From NCBI GenBank assembly GCA_008933835.1, contig WBUG01000013.1, forward strand, positions 1 to 59,525: a stretch of 59,525 nucleotides of DNA, given 5' to 3'. Both the position numbers and the translations under genes were made by a program. Position 1 is the first letter of the stretch. Every line of letters begins with the position of its first letter. The DNA comes from Bacteroidota bacterium. GTDB lineage: Bacteria > Bacteroidota > Ignavibacteria > UBA10030 > UBA8401. Below the pieces are notes generated by a model. The model did not search any database, had not been told where the DNA came from, and worked only from the letters and a program-made list of their open reading frames with translations. Shown piece by piece: positions 40,603 through 49,540 of this stretch.

Positions 40603-40983
40603 ATGAAGATGTTGACCTCCACCGTCGCCCGCATCCTCTTCGGCGTGCCGTTCCTCATGTTCGGCATCAACCATTTCTTCTACGCGCAGATGATGCAGGG
40701 GATGATCCCCTCCTTCCTGCCGGGCGGCATCCTCTGGATCTACCTCACCGGCGTCGGCCTCATCGCCGCGGCGGTCAGTCTCTTCATCGCCAAGCTCACG
40801 AAAGAGGCGATGATCGGCGTGTCGCTGTTCCTCGTGGCCGCCATCGCGTTCATCCACATCCCCGGTCTCGGCAGTCCGGACCAGGCGGTGATGGAGCGCT
40901 CCATGATGGGCATGCTCAAGGACGTCGGTCTTCTCGGTGCCTCGCTATCGTTCTACGGCCAGTTCGCCCGTCCGCAGGCGTAA
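40603..40983 (+). CDS. DoxX-family membrane protein
   Basis: 126 residues and about four hydrophobic helices. TVARILFGVPFLMFGINHFF at the N-terminus and IPSFLPGGILWIYLTGVGLI are typical DoxX/SURF4-like features. DoxX proteins are linked to thiosulfate:quinone reductase subunits, and MhqP in Bacillus is a DoxX-like member of the quinone-stress regulon. AAGGAAGG just before ATG 40603 is a strong ribosome-binding site. The gene is 44 nt behind marR, across a CA-rich leader. Confidence 0.88.
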   Translation: MKMLTSTVARILFGVPFLMFGINHFFYAQMMQGMIPSFLPGGILWIYLTGVGLIAAAVSLFIAKLTKEAMIGVSLFLVAAIAFIHIPGLGSPDQAVMERSMMGMLKDVGLLGASLSFYGQFARPQA

Positions 40984-41040
40984 GACGTTCATCCGATATT
41001 GGCCACCTGAACCGTCCATTGTATCGAACGACTGTTCACA

Positions 41041-41070
41041 CACAATCACACAATCATCCAATCACACAAT
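41041..41070. repeat. CA-rich imperfect direct repeats before the YceI gene
   Basis: CACAATCACACAATC and CCAATCACACAAT form an imperfect direct repeat (about 41041-41070) built on CACAAT/CAATCA units. It is located in the 105-nt gap between the DoxX and YceI genes and probably makes an unstructured leader. Confidence 0.45.
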
Positions 41071-41088
41071 GTTAAGGGGTTTTGCATC

Positions 41089-41664
41089 ATGAAGCAGCTT
41101 CTTTCTCTTCTCCTCGTCCTCTCCACGCTTTCCATCGCGCAGACCAAGTGGGGCCTGGACCGTTCACACAGTTACGTCAACTTCTCCGTATCGCACATGG
41201 TCATCTCGGACGTCACCGGTACGTTCAAGGATTTTGAAACCGCCGTTGAAGCCGGGAAAGAGGATTTCAGTGATGCGAAGATCAACGTCGCCATCAAGGC
41301 GAAGAGCATCGACACCGGCAACGAAGGGCGTGACCGCCATCTGCGCAGCGCCGACTTCTTCAATGCGGACAAGGACAGTATCGTGACCTTCAAGAGCACC
41401 CGCATCGAGAAGACCGCGGAGGGGAAGTACGCCATCACGGGGGACCTCACCATGCGCGGCGTCACCAGGCAGGTGGTGCTCGATGCGCAGTACAAAGGGA
41501 AGGCGAAGAATCCGTGGGGCAAGACCATCGCGGCCTTCAAGGCCACCGGCAGCGTCAACCGGAAAGAGTTCGGCCTGAACTGGAACAAGGCGCTCGAGAC
41601 CGGCGGCGTGCTCGTGGGTGAGAACGTCGACATCACCATCGCCGTACAGCTCGTCCAGGGCTGA
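41089..41664 (+). CDS. YceI-family periplasmic lipid/isoprenoid-binding protein
   Basis: 191 residues with a signal peptide (MKQLLSLLLVLSTLSIAQ). The mature protein is a YceI-type lipocalin-like barrel: WGLDRSHSYVNFSVSHMVIS, GTFKDFETAVEAG, NEGRDRHLRSADFFNADK, GDLTMRGVTRQVVLD and FGLNWNKALETGGVLVGENV, all family hallmarks. YceI-like proteins bind polyisoprenoids including quinones. Within an operon of quinone/catechol-processing genes this suggests handling of membrane or periplasmic quinones (inference). Confidence 0.94.
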   Translation: MKQLLSLLLVLSTLSIAQTKWGLDRSHSYVNFSVSHMVISDVTGTFKDFETAVEAGKEDFSDAKINVAIKAKSIDTGNEGRDRHLRSADFFNADKDSIVTFKSTRIEKTAEGKYAITGDLTMRGVTRQVVLDAQYKGKAKNPWGKTIAAFKATGSVNRKEFGLNWNKALETGGVLVGENVDITIAVQLVQG

Positions 41665-41704
41665 CGGCCGTACCGAATCCGAAGGGATTGAACGGAGGGA
41701 AACC

Positions 41705-42649
41705 ATGCATCAACCATTGCTCGGCATCCATCATGTCACGGCGCTGGCCGGCGACGCACAGCGGAACATCGATTTCTACGTGCGCGTGCTCGGCCTCCGC
41801 TTCGTGAAGCGCTCCATCAACCAGGACGCCCCGGACGTCTACCATCTGTACTACGGCGACGAGATCGGCAGTCCCGGCACGGCGATGACCTTCTTCCCGT
41901 TCGGCCGTGCGTCGCGGGGACGGAAGGGGAACGGGGAGATCGGACGGGTCGCGTTCGGCGTGCCGACCGCTTCCATGGGATTCTGGGCGGAGCATCTGGC
42001 GAAGCATGGCGTTCCCTTCGACGGTCCCTCCGACCGGTTCGGCGAGCCGGTCATCAGTTTCCCCGATCCCGACGGTATGCTCGTGGAACTGGTCTTCAAC
42101 GACCGCCAGCGGATGAAACATCCGTGGCGGTCGGGACCGGTCCCGGCAGAGCATGCTGTACGCGGATTCCACGGTGTCACGATGTACGTCGCGCAGCTCG
42201 GACCGACCGCTGACGCGCTGACCGGGCATCTCGGTTTCACGAAAGAAGGGGAATCCGGTTCACGCCACCGCTTCGTGATCGGTGCGGAGGCGGACCGGGC
42301 GGCGGTGGACGTCATCGCCGACGCGTCGCTTCCCCCCGCCGGTCCTTCGGCCGGTTCGGTGCACCACATCGCCTGGCGGGTCGCGGACGATGCGGCGCAC
42401 CGCGCCTGGCTCGGCCATGTGCATCAGAGCGGGTTCCACTCGAGCGACATCGTGGACCGGTTCTATTTCCGTTCCATCTATTTCCGGGAACCCGGCGGCG
42501 TGCTGTACGAGATCGCCACGGACGTCCCCGGATTCACCGTGGACGAACCGCTGGAATCGCTCGGTTCCACCCTCGTTCTGCCGCCGTGGTACGAACCGCA
42601 CCGCGCGCGCATCGAACGTGCCCTTCCTCCGCTCACGGTGCCGGTATGA
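41705..42649 (+). CDS. Glyoxalase-fold ring-cleavage dioxygenase (MhqO/MhqA-like)
   Basis: 314 residues from ATG 41705, with GGAGGG upstream. Two vicinal-oxygen-chelate modules are present. The first opens LLGIHHVTALAGD and closes with PDPDGMLVELVFND. The second opens GFHGVTMYVAQ and contains SVHHIAWRVADD and EPGGVLYEIATD. Candidate metal ligands are His in the IHHVTA and VHHIAWR motifs and Glu in LYEIATD. The C-terminal LPPWYEPHRARIERALPPL is characteristic of the MhqO/LinE-like group that cleaves (hydro)quinone rings. The 4-nt overlap with the esterase gene couples their translation. Confidence 0.92.
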   Translation: MHQPLLGIHHVTALAGDAQRNIDFYVRVLGLRFVKRSINQDAPDVYHLYYGDEIGSPGTAMTFFPFGRASRGRKGNGEIGRVAFGVPTASMGFWAEHLAKHGVPFDGPSDRFGEPVISFPDPDGMLVELVFNDRQRMKHPWRSGPVPAEHAVRGFHGVTMYVAQLGPTADALTGHLGFTKEGESGSRHRFVIGAEADRAAVDVIADASLPPAGPSAGSVHHIAWRVADDAAHRAWLGHVHQSGFHSSDIVDRFYFRSIYFREPGGVLYEIATDVPGFTVDEPLESLGSTLVLPPWYEPHRARIERALPPLTVPV

Positions 42650-43347
42650 TGCGTATGCTCACCATACCGTCGGCGGGAACGTCGCATCATGACGGCGGAG
42701 CGGTGCTTGCGTCCGGACCGGAGTTCGTGCGCGCCTCGGCCGCGGCGGTGCTGGTGCATGGGCGCGGCGCGACGGCGGACGGGATGCTCGCGCTGGCGGA
42801 GCATCTCCGGAGGGATGATGTGCTCTTCATCGCACCGCAGGCGACGGGGAACGTTTGGTATCCGTTCCCGTTCATGACGCCGTCCGAGCGGAACGAACCG
42901 TGGCTCACCTCGGCGCTCTCCCGCCTCACCGAAGTCGTGCGCTATGTCGAAGGACAGGGGATCCCCCGCGGCCGGCAGATGCTGCTCGGTTTCTCGCAAG
43001 GGGCCTGCCTCTCGCTGGAATGGGCCGCCCGGAACGGCGGCATCGGAGCGGTCGCCGGCCTGAGCGGCGGACTCATCGGCGCTTCGCTGCGGCGGGAACT
43101 GTACCGGCCTGTGCTCGCCGGCACAACGGTGTTCCTCGGATGCAGCGATATTGACCCCCATATCCCGGAAGGGCGGGTGAACGAAAGTGCGGAAGAGTTC
43201 CGCACCCGCGGCGCCGGCGTCACGGCGCGCATCTATCCGGGCATGGCGCATACCGTGAACCGCGACGAACTCGACGCCGTCGCGGCGCAGCTGGAGCGCC
43301 TCACCGCACGGCGGGACGGAACGACATCGAAGGAGGAAGGACGATGA
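42646..43347 (+). CDS. Phospholipase/carboxylesterase-family serine hydrolase (MhqD-like)
   Basis: 233 residues, alpha/beta-hydrolase fold. The oxyanion region is LVHGRGATADGM, the nucleophile elbow GFSQG has S117, GCSDIDPHIP carries the acid and GMAHTVNRDE the catalytic His. It belongs to the carboxylesterase group that includes MhqD of the Bacillus quinone regulon. ATG 42646 overlaps the dioxygenase stop; ATG 42649 is an equally possible start. It may hydrolyse ring-fission or adduct products (inference). Confidence 0.9.
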   Translation: MMRMLTIPSAGTSHHDGGAVLASGPEFVRASAAAVLVHGRGATADGMLALAEHLRRDDVLFIAPQATGNVWYPFPFMTPSERNEPWLTSALSRLTEVVRYVEGQGIPRGRQMLLGFSQGACLSLEWAARNGGIGAVAGLSGGLIGASLRRELYRPVLAGTTVFLGCSDIDPHIPEGRVNESAEEFRTRGAGVTARIYPGMAHTVNRDELDAVAAQLERLTARRDGTTSKEEGR

Positions 43348-43643
43348 AGACCTACATGGTGGAAGTGCGGCTCCCGTATCAGCCCCCTCCGGAGTTCTTC
43401 GCGCTCATACCGCAGCAGCGTACGGCGGTGGCGGAGCTGCTGACGCAGAGGACATTCCTGAGCTACACCCTCTCCGCGGACCGGCTCACGGTGTGGGTGG
43501 TGATGACGGCCGAGGACGAGACGCAGGCGCGGGAGATCCTCGCACGGCAGCCGATGGACCGCTACTTCTCGTACGGAGCGTTCCGCGAACTGATGTTCCA
43601 CGAATCGGCCGGCGTGATGTTCCCGCAGGTCTCCCTGAACTGA
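43344..43643 (+). CDS. YciI/muconolactone-isomerase-like small protein
   Basis: 99 residues, overlapping the esterase stop by 4 nt with a strong AAGGAGGAAGG ribosome-binding site inside the upstream gene. The fold pattern is ferredoxin-like (MKTYMVEVRLPY, RLTVWVVMTAEDETQAREIL, YFSYGAFRELMF), as in YCII and muconolactone isomerase relatives. No catalytic residues can be assigned. In this operon it may isomerise or bind ring-cleavage products; that role is only inferred from neighbours. Confidence 0.75.
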   Translation: MKTYMVEVRLPYQPPPEFFALIPQQRTAVAELLTQRTFLSYTLSADRLTVWVVMTAEDETQAREILARQPMDRYFSYGAFRELMFHESAGVMFPQVSLN

Positions 43644-43652
43644 CCTTCCGCC

Positions 43653-44471
43653 ATGACGAACGACCTGAAACGGCTCGCGATGGACGGAACGGCGACGGAG
43701 CGTATGCCGCTCCTCTTCGTCGGACACGGCAATCCGCTGAACGCCATCGAAGACAATCCGTTCAGCCGGGCGTGGACGGAGACGGGCGCCGCGCTGCCGG
43801 TTCCGAAGGCCATCCTCTCCGTCTCGGCGCACTGGCTGACGCGCGGCACGCGCGTGCTCTCGGCGGAGCGGCCGCAGACCATCCATGATTTCGGCGGCTT
43901 CCCGCCGGAGATGTACCGTCAGCAGTATCCCGCTCCCGGCGCTCCGGCCATGGCGCGCGAAGCGCAGGAACTGGCGGTGAAGCACCATGTCTCCCTTGAC
44001 GACGACTGGGGATTCGACCACGGCACCTGGAGCGTGCTGATGCGCATGTTCCCGAAGGCGGACGTTCCGGTCTTCCAGCTGAGCATCGATTACAGCCGGC
44101 CGATGGAATACCATTTCGAACTCGGAGAGGAACTTCGGCGTCTCCGCGAACGCGGCGTACTGGTCATCGGCAGCGGGAACATCGTTCATAATCTTTCGGC
44201 GGTGACCTGGCAGGAGAACCGTCCGTACGACTGGGCGCTCGAGTTCGACGCCGCCGTCACTCGGTGGCTGTCGGAAGGGGACCACCGTTCCATCGTCGGT
44301 TTCCAGCGCTTGGGACGCACCGCAGCGATGTCGCATCCCACGTATGACCATTTTCTTCCGCTTTTGACCATCCTCGGGATGGTTCAACCGGACGAAGTGC
44401 CGGAGTTCTTCAATGCCTCTTTTGACATGAGTTCGGTCTCGATGCGTTCCGTGCTCTTCCGTCGGCAGTGA
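43653..44471 (+). CDS. Class III (DODA/YgiD-type) extradiol ring-cleavage dioxygenase
   Basis: 272 residues. The LigB-like fold is indicated by LLFVGHGNPLNAIEDNPFSR at the N-terminus, SVSAHWLTRGT, HDFGGFPPEMY, GFDHGTWSVLMRMFP, GSGNIVHNLSAV and HPTYDHFLPLL. His residues in GHGNP, SAHWL and a later HG/HN motif supply the metal site expected for this class. The enzyme opens catechol rings and is not related in fold to the glyoxalase-type dioxygenase earlier in the same operon, so the operon encodes two independent solutions for aromatic diols. It is the last gene before a strong terminator. Confidence 0.93.
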   Translation: MTNDLKRLAMDGTATERMPLLFVGHGNPLNAIEDNPFSRAWTETGAALPVPKAILSVSAHWLTRGTRVLSAERPQTIHDFGGFPPEMYRQQYPAPGAPAMAREAQELAVKHHVSLDDDWGFDHGTWSVLMRMFPKADVPVFQLSIDYSRPMEYHFELGEELRRLRERGVLVIGSGNIVHNLSAVTWQENRPYDWALEFDAAVTRWLSEGDHRSIVGFQRLGRTAAMSHPTYDHFLPLLTILGMVQPDEVPEFFNASFDMSSVSMRSVLFRRQ

Positions 44472-44496
44472 TGTCCGGCCGCTCTCTGCATGATAC

Positions 44497-44521
44497 AGCC
44501 CGCTCAATGCGGGCTTTTTTG
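44497..44521 (+). terminator. Rho-independent terminator of the quinone-stress operon
   Basis: AGCCCGC (44497-44503), 5-nt loop TCAAT, GCGGGCT (44509-44515), then a run of T. It is a canonical terminator 26 nt after the last stop. Confidence 0.9.
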
Positions 44522-44566
44522 TTTGCGAAATTAGTCGTAGATTCTCAATATTAAGAAAAAGGATGG

Positions 44567-45961
44567 ATGACCTTTTCGCCCGAGACATACAAAGAGATAT
44601 TCTGTTGTCTTCACGATTTCGCGTTCATCATCGATAATCGGACCGGGGTGTTGGATTTCAACAAGAAGGCGGAGCACTCCGACTTCTCGCACACCAATTT
44701 GTCCGATTGCTTCGATGATGAAGGGAAGGAGCTCCTTGCCAGCGCCGTGAAGGGGAACATCCGTTCCTTCCGATGCAATGTGTCCCTCACGGCGGCGCTG
44801 CAGTTCTACACCGAGGTCACCGTCGCACCGCTGCAGCTGAACTCCCACGCCGTCTTTCTCGTCGTCGCCCGCGACATCACCGAACAGCACGACAAGGAGC
44901 TCGACCTGCTCCGCTTTTCCGAGGTCATCCACCGCACCGTCAATCCCATCCAGATCACGAACACCGAAGGGCGCATCATCTACGCCAATCCGGCCTACGT
45001 GAACATCAGCGGGTACTCGCGCGAGGAGCTGATCGGAAAGAATCCGAGCATCCTCAACAGCGGAAAGCACAACAGCGATTTCTGGAAGAGGGTGTGGACG
45101 AAGATCCTCTCCGGACAGCAGTGGATCGGCCAGATCCAGAACCGCCGGAAGAACGGCGAACTGTTCTACACGGAGCTCGTCATCTCGCCCATCGTGGACG
45201 AACAGAAGAAGGTCATCGGGTTCATGGGCGCGCACCGCGACATCACGGAACAGAAGATCCTCGAGCAGCAGATCGTCCGGTCGCAGAAGATGGAGACCTT
45301 CGGCACGCTCGCGGCCGGCATCGCCCACGAGGTCGGCAACCCGCTCACCTCCATCTCCTCCATCGTCCAGATCCTCCAGCGCTCCACCGCCGATGAGTTC
45401 ACCAAGGACAAGCTCGAACTGGTGAAGAACCAGATCAACCGCATCACCAAGATCATCCGGGAGCTCGTCGACTTCTCGCGCCCCTCGCCCCACATCGTGC
45501 AGGACGTGGACGTGAACACGGTGGTCCGCGAGGCGCTCAACATCGTCCAGTACGGCAAGAAGGTCCGCACCATCAAGTTCGCGACCGAGCTCCGGGACGG
45601 CCTCCCGCGCGTGGCGGTGGTGTCGGACCAGCTGGTGCAGGTCTTCCTGAACATCCTGATGAACGCGGTGGACGCCTGCGAGGGACGGCCGGGGACCATC
45701 AGCGTCGCGACGATCCGGAAAGGGGAGGTGGTGGACGTGGTGATGAAGGACACCGGCGTCGGCATCAGCGAGGCGAACCTTCAGAAGATCTTCGACCCGT
45801 TCTTCACGACCAAAGAGGCGGGGAAGGGGACCGGACTCGGGCTCTGGGTGAGCCTCGGCATCATCAAGAGCTTCGGCGGCGATATCCACGTCGAGAGCGA
45901 GGCGGGGAAAGGGACCACATTCATTGTGACATTACCGACGAAAGGCGCGAAAAATGGCTGA
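44567..45961 (+). CDS. Cytoplasmic PAS-domain sensor histidine kinase (NtrB-like)
   Basis: 464 residues without membrane segments. Two PAS-like domains (about 10-110 and 120-240) are visible. The second is typical: NPIQITNTEGRIIYANPAYV, GYSREELIGKNPSILNSGKH and a PAC motif GFMGAHRDITEQK. The HisKA domain has the phospho-acceptor H254 in AGIAHEVGNPLTS. The ATPase domain carries N (FLNILMNAVDAC), G1 (MKDTGVGI) and G2 (GKGTGLGLWVS) boxes. It overlaps the sigma-54 regulator gene by 8 nt, its evident partner. The signal is unknown; with no membrane helix it should sense a cytoplasmic cue. Confidence 0.95.
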   Translation: MTFSPETYKEIFCCLHDFAFIIDNRTGVLDFNKKAEHSDFSHTNLSDCFDDEGKELLASAVKGNIRSFRCNVSLTAALQFYTEVTVAPLQLNSHAVFLVVARDITEQHDKELDLLRFSEVIHRTVNPIQITNTEGRIIYANPAYVNISGYSREELIGKNPSILNSGKHNSDFWKRVWTKILSGQQWIGQIQNRRKNGELFYTELVISPIVDEQKKVIGFMGAHRDITEQKILEQQIVRSQKMETFGTLAAGIAHEVGNPLTSISSIVQILQRSTADEFTKDKLELVKNQINRITKIIRELVDFSRPSPHIVQDVDVNTVVREALNIVQYGKKVRTIKFATELRDGLPRVAVVSDQLVQVFLNILMNAVDACEGRPGTISVATIRKGEVVDVVMKDTGVGISEANLQKIFDPFFTTKEAGKGTGLGLWVSLGIIKSFGGDIHVESEAGKGTTFIVTLPTKGAKNG

Positions 45962-47327
45962 ACGCATCCTGGTGGTGGACGACGAGGAGATCATCCGCGA
46001 ATCCATCGCGATGATCCTGGAGAAGGAAGGGTACAAGGTGGACAAGGCCGAGAACGGCGGGGCGGCGTTCGACAAGGTGTCCGAGACGTCGTACGACCTG
46101 GTCATCACCGACATCGAGATGCCCGTGATGCGGGGGGTGGAGCTGCTCGAGAAGGTGGCCCAGCGTTCGCCGCAGACCTTCGTCATCATCGTCACCGCCT
46201 ACGCGTCCGTCGAGACCGCCGTCGGCGCACTGCGCAAAGGGGCGTACGACTACATCCTGAAGCCCATCGAATTCGACGACCTCCTGTTCCGCGTCCGCAA
46301 GCTGTTCGAACACCGCAACGTGGTGCTGGAGAACGCCCTCCTGAAACAGGAGGTGAACCGGAAGTACGACTTCCACAACATCATCGGCAAGAGCGACGCC
46401 ATGAAGCGGGTCTTTTCGACCATCGAGAAGGTCTCCGCCAGCGACGGTACCGTGCTCGTCTCCGGCAGCAGCGGCACCGGCAAGGAGCTCGTGGCGCGCG
46501 CCATCCACTTCCACAGCGTCCGGCGCAACAAACGCTTCGTCGCCATCAACTGCGGCGCCATCGTCGAGACCCTCTTCGAAAGCGAGCTCTTCGGGCACAA
46601 GAAAGGCTCCTTCACCGGTGCGGTGGGGGACAAGGACGGCGTGTTCAAGGTGGCGCACGGCGGCACCCTGTTCCTGGACGAGATCAGTGAAATGCCGTTC
46701 CAGATGCAGGTGAAGCTCCTCCGGGCGCTGGAACAGCGCGAGATCTATCCCGTGGGGAGCAACGACCCCGTCTCCATCGATGTGCGCATCATCGCCGCCA
46801 CCAACCGCAACCTCAAGGAGGAGATCGCCAAAGGGAAGTTCCGCGAGGACCTCTACTACCGGCTCAACGTGGTGGAGATCCATCTGCCGGAGCTCAAGGA
46901 GCGCATCGACGACATTCCGTTGCTGGTGAACAACTTCATCGCCGACCTCCGCACCGAGATGGGGAAGAACATCAAGGGGATCACGAACCAAGCGATGAAC
47001 GCCCTCATCCGGCATACGTGGAAGGGGCAGGTGCGCGAACTGCAGAACGTGGTCGAACGGGCGATGATCTTCTGCGACGCCGAGTACCTCGACGTCGTGC
47101 ACATGCCCGAGGACCTGCAGCGGCTCGTGGACCCGGCGAAACCTTCGCTGCCGGCGGACACCGTCACGCTCAAGGACGCCGTCCGCAACTTCGAACGGCA
47201 GTTCATCGAATCGAAGCTCCGCGACGCGAACGCGGACAAGGAGCGGGTGGCCGCGGACCTCGGTCTTTCGCTCTCCACGCTCTACCGGAAGATGGAGGAG
47301 CTGCACATCCCGTTGAAGAACAAATGA
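45954..47327 (+). CDS. NtrC-family sigma-54-dependent response regulator
   Basis: 457 residues in three domains. The receiver (1-120) has D9/D10, phospho-acceptor D53 and the [12 protein letters not shown] end. The AAA+ domain has Walker A GSSGTGKE, the sigma-54 contact loop GSFTGA (a Ser variant of GAFTGA), Walker [10 protein letters not shown] and NRNLKEEI. The C-terminal Fis-type helix-turn-helix is in [21 protein letters not shown]. It should activate transcription from -24/-12 promoters when phosphorylated by the kinase encoded just upstream. No sigma-54 gene lies in the window, and I found no clear -24/-12 site near the neighbouring genes. Confidence 0.96.
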   Translation: MAERILVVDDEEIIRESIAMILEKEGYKVDKAENGGAAFDKVSETSYDLVITDIEMPVMRGVELLEKVAQRSPQTFVIIVTAYASVETAVGALRKGAYDYILKPIEFDDLLFRVRKLFEHRNVVLENALLKQEVNRKYDFHNIIGKSDAMKRVFSTIEKVSASDGTVLVSGSSGTGKELVARAIHFHSVRRNKRFVAINCGAIVETLFESELFGHKKGSFTGAVGDKDGVFKVAHGGTLFLDEISEMPFQMQVKLLRALEQREIYPVGSNDPVSIDVRIIAATNRNLKEEIAKGKFREDLYYRLNVVEIHLPELKERIDDIPLLVNNFIADLRTEMGKNIKGITNQAMNALIRHTWKGQVRELQNVVERAMIFCDAEYLDVVHMPEDLQRLVDPAKPSLPADTVTLKDAVRNFERQFIESKLRDANADKERVAADLGLSLSTLYRKMEELHIPLKNK

Positions 47328-47403
47328 CACCGCCGGCAGGAGGCCGCGGTCCGCGCGGCGACCGCCGGGCATCCACCGGAACCCCTCACCAAGACAGACC
47401 CCT

Positions 47404-49242
47404 ATGAACGTCCCCGACTACATCCGGCATCCCCGTCTCATCTCCTGGGTCACCGAGGTCGCCCAGCTCACCGCACCGGACGCCGTCCACTGGTGCGACG
47501 GTTCCCAGGAAGAGTATGACCGACTCTGCGAATCCATGGTCGCCTCCGGCACCTTCCGCCGCCTGCACCCAGAGAAGCGCCCCGGCAGCTTCCTGGCGCT
47601 CTCGGACCCGTCGGACGTGGCGCGCGTGGAAGACCGCACCTTCATCTGCAGCCGCCGCCGCTCGGACGCCGGTCCGACCAACAACTGGGTCGACCCGCGC
47701 GAGATGAAGGAGACCCTCACAAAACTGTTCGCCGGCTGCATGAAGGGGCGGACGATGTACGTCATCCCCTTCAGCATGGGTCCGCTCGGTTCTCCCATCT
47801 CCCACATCGGCATCGAACTGACCGATTCGCCGTACGTGGTGGTGAACATGCGCATCATGACCCGCATGGGGCGGAAGGTGTACGACCTGCTCGGCGAGAA
47901 CGGAGAGTTCGTCCCCGCGCTCCATTCGGTCGGCATGCCGCTGGCGGCCGGTCAGAAGGACGTGCCGTGGCCCTGCAATCCCACCACCAAGTACATCGTC
48001 CACTTCCCCGAAGAGCGCAGCATCTGGTCCTACGGAAGCGGCTACGGCGGCAATGCCCTGCTCGGCAAGAAGTGCTTCGCCCTTCGCATCGCCTCGGTGA
48101 TGGCACGGGACGAGGGATGGCTCGCCGAACACATGCTCATTCTCGGCGTGGAGTCGCCGCAGGGACAGAAGACCTACGTGGCGGCCGCGTTCCCGAGCGC
48201 GTGCGGCAAGACCAACTTCGCGATGCTCATCCCGCCGAAATCGTTCAACGACTGGAAGATCACCACCATCGGCGACGACATCGCCTGGATCAAACCGGGG
48301 CCGGACGGGAAGCTCTACGCCATCAATCCGGAGGCGGGATACTTCGGCGTCGCCCCCGGCACCTCCGAAAAGACGAACCCGAACGCGATGGCCGCCATCG
48401 CCCGCAACACCATCTTCACCAACGTCGCCGTGACGCCGGACGGTGACGTGTGGTGGGAGGGGATGACCAAGACACCGCCGCCGCTCCTCACGGACTGGCA
48501 AGGGAAGGAATGGACCCCGGGATGCGGCCGTCCGGCCGCCCATCCCAACGCGCGGTTCACCGCTCCCGCCGCACAGTGCCCTTCCATCGACAAGGACTGG
48601 GAGAATCCCGACGGCGTTCCCATCAGCGCCTTCATCTTCGGCGGCCGCCGCAGCACCACGGTCCCCCTGGTGATGCAGGCGTTCAACTGGAACTTCGGCG
48701 TCTACCTCGCCGCCACCATGGGTTCCGAGACCACTGCCGCCGCCGCCGGCGCGGTGGGAGAGGTACGGCGCGATCCGTTCGCCATGCTTCCGTTCTGCGG
48801 CTACCATATGGCGGACTACTTCAATCACTGGCTGCAGATGGGACGCTCCATCTACAATCCCCCCCGTATCTTCAGCGTCAACTGGTTCCGGAAGGACGCT
48901 GAGGGGAACTTCCTCTGGCCCGGTTACGGCGAGAACATGCGCGTGCTGAAGTGGGTGGTGGAGCGCGTGCACGGCAACGCGTTCGCCATCGAATCGCCCC
49001 TCGGGTGGATGCCGCGGTACGAGGACATGGACTGGACCGGCTGGCACGACATCACCCAGCATCAGTTCTATGAGCTCATGTCCATCGACCGCGAACTGTG
49101 GAAGAAAGAGATCCTGCTGCAGGAGGAGCTCTTCATCCGCGTCTACGACCAGCTGCCGAAGGAGTTCATTCTTATGCGCGAAATGCTCCTCTCGCAGTTA
49201 TGGCGCTCTCCGGAAAAATGGGACATGGAACACGACGCGTGA
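47404..49242 (+). CDS. pckG: Phosphoenolpyruvate carboxykinase (GTP)
   Basis: 612 residues, standard for the GTP-dependent family. The active-site loop [12 protein letters not shown] contains the hyper-reactive Cys and K269. [15 protein letters not shown] and [15 protein letters not shown] are substrate and metal-binding signatures; [19 protein letters not shown] lies in the guanine pocket region. It interconverts oxaloacetate and PEP for gluconeogenesis or, in some anaerobes, PEP carboxylation. It starts 76 nt after the sigma-54 regulator and ends with its own strong terminator, so it is probably a separate unit. Confidence 0.97.
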   Translation: MNVPDYIRHPRLISWVTEVAQLTAPDAVHWCDGSQEEYDRLCESMVASGTFRRLHPEKRPGSFLALSDPSDVARVEDRTFICSRRRSDAGPTNNWVDPREMKETLTKLFAGCMKGRTMYVIPFSMGPLGSPISHIGIELTDSPYVVVNMRIMTRMGRKVYDLLGENGEFVPALHSVGMPLAAGQKDVPWPCNPTTKYIVHFPEERSIWSYGSGYGGNALLGKKCFALRIASVMARDEGWLAEHMLILGVESPQGQKTYVAAAFPSACGKTNFAMLIPPKSFNDWKITTIGDDIAWIKPGPDGKLYAINPEAGYFGVAPGTSEKTNPNAMAAIARNTIFTNVAVTPDGDVWWEGMTKTPPPLLTDWQGKEWTPGCGRPAAHPNARFTAPAAQCPSIDKDWENPDGVPISAFIFGGRRSTTVPLVMQAFNWNFGVYLAATMGSETTAAAAGAVGEVRRDPFAMLPFCGYHMADYFNHWLQMGRSIYNPPRIFSVNWFRKDAEGNFLWPGYGENMRVLKWVVERVHGNAFAIESPLGWMPRYEDMDWTGWHDITQHQFYELMSIDRELWKKEILLQEELFIRVYDQLPKEFILMREMLLSQLWRSPEKWDMEHDA

Positions 49243-49260
49243 AGGTCCGTTCCCTTCCTG

Positions 49261-49286
49261 AAAAGCCCGGCCCCGCCGGGCTTTTT
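49261..49286 (+). terminator. Rho-independent terminator after pckG
   Basis: AAAAGCCCGGC (49261-49271) pairs with GCCGGGCTTTT (49275-49285) over a 3-nt loop, and the T-tract is part of the right arm. It lies 18 nt after the stop and is a canonical structure. Confidence 0.9.
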
Positions 49287-49540
49287 CATTTCCATTAATA
49301 GGAAACACCCGCCCGGATTCGCAATCCGTATAAATTTCCGCATTAAATCGCCGTATTTCGGCGCGAATTTGAGCTGGCCTGACGGCACAATCTTTGTATT
49401 TTTCGGATCGAAGGAACATTCCGGCGAAGGATGCCGGAGCGTCTCCCTGTGTATGACGGCACGCGGAACCGTGCGCCGGAACATCGGCGAGAGACGGTGA
49501 TGAATGAACGAGCGTGCCGAACCAATCCGGACCTGTGACC
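49287..49540. other. AT-richer intergenic region, probable promoter of the ferredoxin-like/CoA-transferase genes
   Basis: Non-coding as far as I can see. It holds -7-like elements TAAATTTC (49331-49338) and TATTTTTC (49397-49404, followed by GG), and a small 5-bp hairpin CGCCG/CGGCG at 49349-49363. No fully convincing TTG element stands at the right distance from either, so the exact promoter is unresolved. Confidence 0.4.

Noticed and set aside
48450-48902. Short plus-strand open frames inside pckG, cydA, ileS and other genes
   Set aside because: They are out-of-frame readings with Arg/Pro/Ser-rich composition inside genes with intact motifs.
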